64,000 nucleotides of DNA, taken from AWTP1-13 sp963797005 (GTDB taxonomy: Bacteria; Pseudomonadota; Alphaproteobacteria; Rhizobiales; Hyphomicrobiaceae). The stretch lies in the NCBI GenBank assembly GCA_963797005.1, contig CAWCOF010000012.1, positions 1 through 64,000 of the forward strand, in the 5' to 3' direction. The notes beneath the pieces are model-generated. The model did no database searches. It was not told where the DNA came from and was given only the letters and a program-made list of their open reading frames with translations. This document shows, in pieces, positions 57,619-64,000 of the stretch (its first letter is position 1; every line of letters begins with the position of its first letter). Both the position numbers and the translations under genes were made by a program.

Positions 57619-59238
57619 TCACGCCTTGCCGAGCGAGCGATAGTCGAGCTGTCGGTGGAACCAGTAGGTATAGCCCGAGATGCTCTTCTGCAGCGCGACG
57701 TTGAGGTAGGGCTGGAACAGCGGGATGCGCGGCACCTCGTCGAAGGCCTGCTTGACGAAGGCCTTGACGTCCTTCTCGTAGGTTGCCCAGTCGCCCGCGC
57801 CGGCCGCGTTGCGCGCGCCGTCGATCATCGCCGTCATGTCGGCATTGACGTAGCTCATGGTGTTGAAGATGGCGTTCTGGCCGTGATAGCACCAGAAGAA
57901 GAAGTACTCCGGATAGTCCAGCCAGCCGGAGAAGAAGTTGACCATCATCGGCATGGTCTTCTTCGCCATCTCGCTGCGCCAGTTGGCGCCGGGCACCTTG
58001 TTGATGGTGGTCTTGATGCCGATCTGGCCAAGGCTTTCCTGGATCAGGATCGCGATCGGCTCGCTCACCACGCCCTGCCCGAGATCGAACGACAGCGTGG
58101 TCTCCAGCCCGTTGGCGAAGCCTGCTTCCGCCATTAGCTTCTTGGCCTTGGCGACGTCGGTGTCGTAGCCATGCGGCTGGGGCCAATCGAGCGAGGTGGC
58201 CTCGTTCGATTTGCCCCCGTACATGGGCTTGGCCAGCCCGAACATCGCGGCATCGACGATCTTCTGGTACGGCACGACGTAGGCGACCGCCTGGCGCAGC
58301 TTCTCGTTGTTGAAGGGCGGGTTCTTCACGTTCATGCCGAGGTAGTAGATGCCGTTGCCGATCGGCGTCGACGCGACGTTGACCTTGCCCTCCTTCTTCA
58401 ATTCGGCGAAGTCCTTTGGCGGCAGGTCGAAGGAAACGTCGGCATCGCCCCGCTCCATCAAGGCGCGGCGATTGCCGGCGGAGGGAATGGTGCGCCAGAT
58501 GACGCGCTTGAGCTTCGGCAGCGGGCCGCCCTTCCAATCGTCGTTGCGCGCATAGACGACTTCGACGCCCGGCTTCCAGCTCACCACCTTGTAGGCGCCG
58601 CTGCCGGCGGTGTTGCTCTTGGTGTACTCGAGCCCCCAGGGATCCTTCTCGGTGACGTGCTTCTTGAGCAGACCGGAATTGTAGATGCCCGGCACGATCA
58701 CCCCGAGATCGGGCATGGTGAGCCGGTCCTTGCGGATGAAATCGACGCGGAAGGTGTGGTCGTCGACGGCGATGAACTGCTCGTTCTTCTCGAGCGAGCC
58801 CGCCTTCATCTGCACGCGCGGGAAGCCGCCGACGCCGATGGCGCGCTCGAACGACCACTTGACGTCCTTGGCAGTGACTGGCGTGCCGTCCTGGAACTTG
58901 GCGTCCTTGCGCAGCTTGAAAGTGGCCGAGGCGTCGGTCTTGTCCCAGCTCTCGGCGAGCTCGGGCACGAGCTTGTTCTTGTCGTAAGACATGCTGCCGT
59001 CCGGCAGCGTCGTCTTGGCGTAGGAGACCAGCCGGTCATAGCAGTTCCACGACACCTCGTAGCCGGGACGGTTGGTGCCAAGCCCGTGGATGTCGAGATT
59101 GTTGGGGCCGTTCTCGGTGATCAGGAGGAGCGTCTCCTTGCGCGATTGCGCCTTGGCGGGGGACCACACCGCTGGGGCCGCCACCGCGCTTGCCGCGCCG
59201 GTGGCCGCGAGGGTCTTGAGGAAGTCGCGACGCTTCAT
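57619..59238 (-). CDS. ABC importer substrate-binding protein, family 5, Tat-exported
   Basis: 539 residues. The leader MKRRDFLKTLAATGAASAVAAPAVWSPAKA has twin arginines (KRRDFLK), so export is probably through the Tat system rather than Sec. Binding-protein features include KLRKDAKFQDGTPVTAKDVKWSFERAI and NTAGSGAYKVVSWKPG. It is the first gene of the operon that ends with AtzG, AtzE, AtzH and GntR, so the ligand is likely the amide compound the amidases degrade. Start ATG 59238. Confidence 0.92.
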   Translation of the reverse strand: MKRRDFLKTLAATGAASAVAAPAVWSPAKAQSRKETLLLITENGPNNLDIHGLGTNRPGYEVSWNCYDRLVSYAKTTLPDGSMSYDKNKLVPELAESWDKTDASATFKLRKDAKFQDGTPVTAKDVKWSFERAIGVGGFPRVQMKAGSLEKNEQFIAVDDHTFRVDFIRKDRLTMPDLGVIVPGIYNSGLLKKHVTEKDPWGLEYTKSNTAGSGAYKVVSWKPGVEVVYARNDDWKGGPLPKLKRVIWRTIPSAGNRRALMERGDADVSFDLPPKDFAELKKEGKVNVASTPIGNGIYYLGMNVKNPPFNNEKLRQAVAYVVPYQKIVDAAMFGLAKPMYGGKSNEATSLDWPQPHGYDTDVAKAKKLMAEAGFANGLETTLSFDLGQGVVSEPIAILIQESLGQIGIKTTINKVPGANWRSEMAKKTMPMMVNFFSGWLDYPEYFFFWCYHGQNAIFNTMSYVNADMTAMIDGARNAAGAGDWATYEKDVKAFVKQAFDEVPRIPLFQPYLNVALQKSISGYTYWFHRQLDYRSLGKA

Positions 59239-59859
59239 GGATGGCCTCTTGCGATGCTGCCTTGGTGACGATGACGCCTTGGTTAAGCGTCCGTTAACAG
59301 GCAAGGCGCATGCCAATCGCCGCCGGGACCGGCGCCGGTGTCATAAGGGATTACAAACACTTGGAATTATGGCCCTGCGCCGGTCCACCGGCGGCGTCGT
59401 GACCCCAGTCGCGCCACCCAGATTGCATACAAAATAGTATACTTGACCAGCATGTTTGCCCGCCAAGCAGGCGACACGCCCCTCAACGGCCGGGCAGGCG
59501 AAGCGGATCTTCCAACCGGACGGTAGGGAACCTGAACGCCTTCTTCTGTCCCCGGCGCCGACTCACAGTGGCGGCATCCAGCCCGAGCACCACCGCACGA
59601 AGCCCATCCCTCTCGGCGGGCCAGCCGATGCCTTCCCGACAGTACGGCGCGGCTTGGCTCCGGCGCACCGCGGCTCCCTTGTCCGTTGTGAAACAACGGA
59701 TATCGGCTTTTGCCGCCTTCGATTATTCCACACCGGTGCGGGTGCGCGTGAACGTCGCTTTAAGAGGCAGGGGATAGACCGTCCCGATCTCGTATCCGCC
59801 TGAGAACCTCGTCCCGGCAGATCGAGCGCGAATTCCTCTCGTCACGCGCGGCAGCGCGT
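59239..59859. other. Intergenic region between divergent operons
   Basis: About 620 bases. No convincing gene is seen; frames up to 115 codons exist but lack motifs and Shine-Dalgarno sites. The stretch contains a candidate regulator site near 59423-59445 (listed separately) and should carry the promoter of the diguanylate cyclase gene. Confidence 0.5.
59423..59445 (-). promoter_or_regulatory. Candidate GntR operator and promoter of the importer/amidase operon
   Basis: On the minus strand TATACT is followed by ATTTTGTATGCAATC. TTGTATGCAA is one base from the perfect palindrome TTGTATACAA, the kind of site used by many FCD-type GntR proteins. TATACT itself could be the -10 box. The location about 185 bases upstream of the binding-protein gene, and an FCD GntR gene at the operon's end, make autoregulation plausible. 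Recognition is by eye only. Confidence 0.4.
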
Positions 59860-62800
59860 TTGGGCGATGTCGTGACCAGCAGACCAAGGCCTCGGGCCAA
59901 ACAGCGGCCATCGGACCAACGGGAACTGGACCATTCGCTCGCCATGCTGGCTGCGCGCCGGCGCGACGCCATTCTCGAAGCGGTTGCAGCCAGCGCCAGC
60001 GTGCTCTTGCATTCGACGGACCTCAGAGGATCGCTGCCCAAGGTGGTCGAACGCCTCGGCGACGCCACTGGCGTGGATCGGGTGCACCTCTTCGAGGTCA
60101 CGCCCACCGCGGCCTCCGACGGCGGCTCGATCGCTTGGCATTTCGTTTGGAGCGCACCCGGCATGATGCCGCGGGTGTTTGCCGACGAGATGGCATCCAT
60201 GGCAGCCGTGGGGCTTGGCTCTTGGGTGACCAGGCTCGCCCGCGGCGAGACGACAGTCGGCGACTTCGGGGATTTCGAAGAGCCCACCCGCCAGTTCTTC
60301 GAGAAGGGTCATGTCAAATCCGTCGTAGCTGTTCCCATCTTCGTCGACGACCGCTGGTGGGGAATGATCGGCCTCGACGACTGCCGGACAGAACGCGCTT
60401 GGTCCATGACCGAGATCGAAGCGTTCAAGACGCTGGCAGAGCTGGTCGGAGCCGCGATCGCCCGCAACCGCCATCTGGCCACGCTGGCGGGCGCGACGCG
60501 CATCATCGAGAACAGCCCGACGGTGGTTTACCGCCTCAGTCCGCAAGCGCCCTGCCCACTGATTTTCGTTTCGCAGAATATCCAGCGATACGGCTACGAC
60601 GCCAATGAACTGCTGGCTTCGCCGACCCGCTGGATAGAGCGCGTCGAAAAGGAGTACCACCCGCAAATCCTGAGCAACGTCAAGTCCCTCATCGACGGCG
60701 AAAAGAACGAGACCCTGGATGAATGGCGGTTGAGAAAGCCGGACGGTTCCCATGTCTGGTTCGAGGCGCATGGATATGCTCTGCACGACGAGGCGGGTCG
60801 GCTCATAGCCATCGAGGGCATCCTCACCGACATCACGGAACGCAAGCACATCGAGGCACGGCTGCATTTCGCCAATGCGTTGCTCGCCTCGGAGCTGGAG
60901 TGCTCGCCCGACGGCATCCTGGTCGTCGACGGCACCGCGCGGATCGTCTCCGTCAATCAGCGTTTCCTCGACATGTGGCAAATCTCGCCTGATCTGATGA
61001 GCGGCGGGGCCGAGGAGCCGCGCCTGCCGCAGTCCAACGCCGATGCGCCGGTCCTGGCGGCAGTTACGGCGCACATCAAGGACCCGGAGGCCTTCGCGGC
61101 AGGCGTCCGCTACCTCTATGACCATCCCGACGAGTTGGCCCGCGACCAGCTCGAGACCACGGACGGCCGGTTCATCGACCGCCACACCAGGGCACTGCAC
61201 GACGCCTCGGGCGGCTATCTCGGCCGGATCTGGTTCTTCCGCGACATCACGGACTTGAAGCAGGCGCAGCAGGCGCTGGCCGAGCGCGAGGAGAAATTCC
61301 GCACCATCGTCGCCTCCGTCAACGAGGGCATTTTCCTGGTCGATCCCGACACGGGCACCTTCGTCGATGTCAATCCGCCCGGCTGCACCATGTTCGGCTA
61401 TGGGCGCGAGGAGCTGGTCGGCCGCGAGATCAGCATCATCTCGAGCGATGTGCCGCCCTACACGCAGGGCTACGTCGTGCAATGGCATCGGAAGGCCCAG
61501 ACCATCGGACCGCAGACGTTCGAGTGGCACTGCAAGGCGAACGACGGGCACCTGTTCTGGGGTGAGGTCTCGATTCGCAGCACGGCTCTCGGTGGAAGGA
61601 ACATGATGCTCGCTACCGTGCGCGACATCACCGATCGCAAGCGCGTCGAGTCCGAATTGGTGAGGATGGCGCGCTACGATGGACTGACCGGCCTCGCTAA
61701 TCGTGTGGTGTTTCTCGAGCGCCTCGGTCAGGCGATCGCCCGGGCCCGGCGCGGCTCGACGCAGTTTTCGATGCTCTATCTCGATCTCGACCACTTCAAG
61801 GACGTCAACGATACGCTCGGGCATCCGTTGGGCGATGCCCTCTTGCGCGCCGTCGCCGACCGCCTCCTCGATTGCGTGCGCAAGACGGATCTCGTCGCCC
61901 GTTTCGGCGGCGACGAGTTCGCCGTGCTGCAGGAGAATGTGACTGATCCTCAAGGCGCGGAGAGGCTTGCGATCAAGATCAGGGATTCCCTTTCTGCGCC
62001 CTATCTGATCGGGGGCAATCGCATACGCAGCACGGTGAGCATCGGCATCGTTCCCTACAGCGACGACATCGGCGGGGTCGAAGCGATGATGATGAAGGCC
62101 GATCTCGCCCTCTATCGCGCCAAGAACGAAGGGCGGAACCGGTTTCGCTTCCACATGAGCGAGCTAGACGACGAGGTTCGCGAGCGGGTGACGATCGGCG
62201 AGGATCTGCGCCTCGCCGTCGAGCGCGACGAGTTCGCCCTCGTCTACCAGCCGCAGGTGGAGCTTGCCTCGGGCCGCATCGTCGGCCTGGAGGCCCTGAT
62301 CCGATGGAACCATCCCGCGCGCGGCTTGCTGCTGCCCGCGGCCTTCATTCCGATTGCCGAGACGACCGGCAGCATCCCCGCCATCGGCAAGTGGGTGATC
62401 GAGCGGGCTTGCCGGCAGATCGATCAATGGCGAAAACGGCTCCCGCAGGGATCCATGCCGGTCAGCGTGGCCGTGAACCTTTCCGCGGCGCAGTTCAGGC
62501 TGGCACCCGCTCTCGACCGCGTGATTGCCGGCAGCCTCGCCAAGTACAATGTCGACCCGAGCCTGCTCGAGCTGGAGCTCACCGAATCCGTCCTGATGGA
62601 AACGACGGAGAAGCACAAGGAGGCGTTCGACCGCCTGCGCCGGATCGGTCTGCGGCTGACGATCGACGATTTCGGCACCGGCTATTCTTCGCTCGACTAC
62701 CTGCGGTCGTTTCATGTCTCGCGCCTCAAGATCGATCGCAGGTTCGTGACAGAGGTCGCGACGAACCCCGACGATGCCGCGATCGTGCGGGCGACCATCG

Positions 62801-63012
62801 GCCTGGCACACGCGCTGGGGATCGAAGTGGTGGCGGAAGGGGTGGAGACGGAGGCCCAGCGGCAGTTCCTCTTGGCGGCCGGCTGCACGCTGGCGCAAGG
62901 CCACTACTTCGGCGAAGCCTTGTCGGTCGACCGCACCACCGAGCTCCTGCACAAGAGCGGCACGCTTCCGGCCATTCCGGCACCCATTCGGCAATCGGCG
63001 CCAGCACCTTGA
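59860..63012 (+). CDS. GAF-PAS-GGDEF-EAL protein, cyclic-di-GMP turnover
   Basis: About 1,050 residues, no membrane helix. A GAF domain (residues about 35-210) is followed by PAS-type sensors (about 220-335, 350-465 and 470-590). The cyclase domain has RFGGDEFAVL (GGDEF at about 683) preceded five residues earlier by RKTD, an RxxD inhibitory site. The phosphodiesterase domain has EAL at 811 (GLEALIRWNHP) and DDFGTGYSSLDYL. Both active sites look intact, so it could make and destroy cyclic-di-GMP, with GAF/PAS signals choosing the direction. The start is uncertain: TTG 59860 is the furthest upstream, GTG 59872 and ATG 59944 are alternatives without a clear Shine-Dalgarno. Confidence 0.93.
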   Translation: MGDVVTSRPRPRAKQRPSDQRELDHSLAMLAARRRDAILEAVAASASVLLHSTDLRGSLPKVVERLGDATGVDRVHLFEVTPTAASDGGSIAWHFVWSAPGMMPRVFADEMASMAAVGLGSWVTRLARGETTVGDFGDFEEPTRQFFEKGHVKSVVAVPIFVDDRWWGMIGLDDCRTERAWSMTEIEAFKTLAELVGAAIARNRHLATLAGATRIIENSPTVVYRLSPQAPCPLIFVSQNIQRYGYDANELLASPTRWIERVEKEYHPQILSNVKSLIDGEKNETLDEWRLRKPDGSHVWFEAHGYALHDEAGRLIAIEGILTDITERKHIEARLHFANALLASELECSPDGILVVDGTARIVSVNQRFLDMWQISPDLMSGGAEEPRLPQSNADAPVLAAVTAHIKDPEAFAAGVRYLYDHPDELARDQLETTDGRFIDRHTRALHDASGGYLGRIWFFRDITDLKQAQQALAEREEKFRTIVASVNEGIFLVDPDTGTFVDVNPPGCTMFGYGREELVGREISIISSDVPPYTQGYVVQWHRKAQTIGPQTFEWHCKANDGHLFWGEVSIRSTALGGRNMMLATVRDITDRKRVESELVRMARYDGLTGLANRVVFLERLGQAIARARRGSTQFSMLYLDLDHFKDVNDTLGHPLGDALLRAVADRLLDCVRKTDLVARFGGDEFAVLQENVTDPQGAERLAIKIRDSLSAPYLIGGNRIRSTVSIGIVPYSDDIGGVEAMMMKADLALYRAKNEGRNRFRFHMSELDDEVRERVTIGEDLRLAVERDEFALVYQPQVELASGRIVGLEALIRWNHPARGLLLPAAFIPIAETTGSIPAIGKWVIERACRQIDQWRKRLPQGSMPVSVAVNLSAAQFRLAPALDRVIAGSLAKYNVDPSLLELELTESVLMETTEKHKEAFDRLRRIGLRLTIDDFGTGYSSLDYLRSFHVSRLKIDRRFVTEVATNPDDAAIVRATIGLAHALGIEVVAEGVETEAQRQFLLAAGCTLAQGHYFGEALSVDRTTELLHKSGTLPAIPAPIRQSAPAP

Positions 63013-63111
63013 TCGAGCCGACCGTCCTTTGACCGGCGTCAAAGCCGGAGGCTGGCGCTGGTGGTTTGATTGCCCGGAAGCGCGGACGTGCCCAATCAGG
63101 AGCAAGAAGAT

Positions 63112-63624
63112 ATGAGATCCGAGCGGACATGGATCGTGATCGCCGACGGCGCGCACGCGCGCGTGCTTGAGCATTTGGCCGGCGCTACCAAGCTAGCACC
63201 GGTCAAGGGCTTAACGTTCGACGTCGACCTGCCGCCGACGCATGAGATCGTCAGCGACCGACCGGGCCGCACCTTCGAATCGAAGGGCAATGCCCGCCAC
63301 GCCAAGACAGGACGCAGCGACCCTCACCGGGAGTTGAAGCGGGGGCTCGCAAAGGAGCTGGCAGGCGCGCTCAAGTCCAACCTTGCCACGAAGCGCTACG
63401 AGCACCTGGTGCTGGTGGCGCCCCCGACAACGCTGGGCGACCTGCGCGAGGCCCTGACGAAGGGCGTTCGGGCGCGCGTTGCCGCGGAACTCGCGCAAGA
63501 CCTCGTCAAGACGCCGCAGAGCCAGCTGCTCCGGCATCTGCGCGACGTGCTGCCGGCGAAAGCAGCACGCCCGCCGATAGGGCGGCAGCGGACCGCCGCG
63601 CCCAGGGGCGCCACGAAGAAATAG
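63112..63624 (+). CDS. Host-attachment family protein
   Basis: 170 residues. TWIVIADGAHARVLEHLAGATKL at the N-terminus and the KRYEHLVLVAPPTTLGDLREAL segment define the 'protein required for attachment to host cells' family (PF10116-like). The fold is related to release-factor eRF1 domains. Despite the name, most members are uncharacterised and occur in free-living Rhizobiales. ATG 63112 follows AGGAGCAAGAAGAT. The Lys/Arg-rich C-terminus (RQRTAAPRGATKK) may bind nucleic acid. It lies 100 bases after the GGDEF-EAL gene and convergent with the cytochrome gene. Confidence 0.85.
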   Translation: MRSERTWIVIADGAHARVLEHLAGATKLAPVKGLTFDVDLPPTHEIVSDRPGRTFESKGNARHAKTGRSDPHRELKRGLAKELAGALKSNLATKRYEHLVLVAPPTTLGDLREALTKGVRARVAAELAQDLVKTPQSQLLRHLRDVLPAKAARPPIGRQRTAAPRGATKK

Positions 63625-63637
63625 GCGAAGCGCAGTC

Positions 63638-64000
63638 CTATTGCGCGGGCTTCAGGCTGAGAATGTAGGCGACGACGTCGCGAATCTCCGCGACGGTCAG
63701 CTGCGTGTTCGGCATGGCAGGGTGCGGCACGATGATTCGCCCCGCGAGATGTTCGGCCGTCACGTCCTTTTTGCGCGCGATGGCTGCGAACGTCGGCACA
63801 TCGGGGTTGACCGTTCCCGCAGAATTGGGCGAGACGATGTGGCAGACGGTGCAGACCCGCTCCGCCAGCTCGTGCCCCCGCTTGGCATCCCCCCTGTTCA
63901 TCTGCGCCGAGGCCGGGCCCGCAATCGCGATCCCGCCGACCGCCATGACTGCAATTGCCACCCCCGCGATGGACCTGTTCGACCACCTCTGCGTCAACAC
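63638..64000 (-). CDS. Small c-type cytochrome, truncated by window edge or starting at it
   Basis: About 120 residues visible. A signal peptide (IAGVAIAVMAVGGIAIAGPASAQ) precedes a class I cytochrome c with one heme site CTVCH in AERVCTVCHIVSPNSAG and a distal Met in PHPAMPNTQLTVAEIRDVVAYILSL. The frame begins GTG at the last base of the window, so the true start may lie beyond it. It is a periplasmic monoheme electron carrier. Confidence 0.88.
   Translation of the reverse strand: MLTQRWSNRSIAGVAIAVMAVGGIAIAGPASAQMNRGDAKRGHELAERVCTVCHIVSPNSAGTVNPDVPTFAAIARKKDVTAEHLAGRIIVPHPAMPNTQLTVAEIRDVVAYILSLKPAQ

Overview
The window looks like chromosomal DNA of an alphaproteobacterium of the Hyphomicrobiales (Rhizobiales) type. 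GC content is high throughout, TTG and GTG starts are used, and many gene sets are typical of soil Rhizobiales: FdhABC formate dehydrogenase with its small partners, hydantoinase/oxoprolinase pairs, several Dpp-type importers and the AtzE/G/H/F amidases. Assignment below order level is not possible from the sequence alone. No rRNA, complete tRNA or CRISPR array was found. LAYOUT. (1) 1-5.5 kb is mobile-DNA debris: an integrase C-terminus beside a degenerate tRNA-Phe end, a DDE insertion sequence with exact ends and a 5-bp target duplication, a group II intron with a frameshifted maturase, and a truncated Spy-like gene. (2) 5.9-14.4 kb holds an off-locus BamA/Omp85 gene, a histidine kinase/response regulator pair, and a divergent MacAB-like efflux operon. 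(3) 14.5-25.8 kb holds an old-yellow-enzyme, a hydantoinase A/B pair, an XRE-cupin regulator, a polyamine-type ABC importer and a FAD amine oxidoreductase. (4) 25.9-40.6 kb is a second uptake and hydrolysis cluster: MlrC-like peptidase, DppFDCBA, Asp/Glu/hydantoin racemase and M28 peptidase, with a divergent hydantoinase B/A pair and a quinone oxidoreductase. (5) 40.8-48.6 kb is a molybdenum formate dehydrogenase locus: FdhD, FdhA/B/C, TorD-like chaperone, DUF3306 and three tiny proteins. (6) 48.9-59.2 kb is a carboxybiuret/allophanate-type amidase module (AtzF, AtzH, AtzE, AtzG and a GntR regulator) attached to a second Dpp importer. (7) 59.9-64 kb holds a GAF-PAS-GGDEF-EAL protein, a host-attachment family protein and a cytochrome c. 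HOW THE GENES WORK TOGETHER. Regions 3, 4 and 6 share one logic: an ABC importer for small nitrogen-containing molecules, amide- or lactam-opening enzymes, and a dedicated regulator. The stretch reads as a nitrogen-scavenging catabolic island for ureides, cyclic imides or modified peptides, next to a formate oxidation system that could supply electrons. DATA QUALITY. Many genes at 11-19.5 kb, and isolated genes elsewhere, are frameshifted by one extra base. At most sites this base looks like the alternative third base of a codon (for example GC followed by both G and C). That is what two strain alleles written one after the other would give, so I treat most of these genes as intact in the organism. 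A smaller set of frameshifts are +/-1 homopolymer changes.
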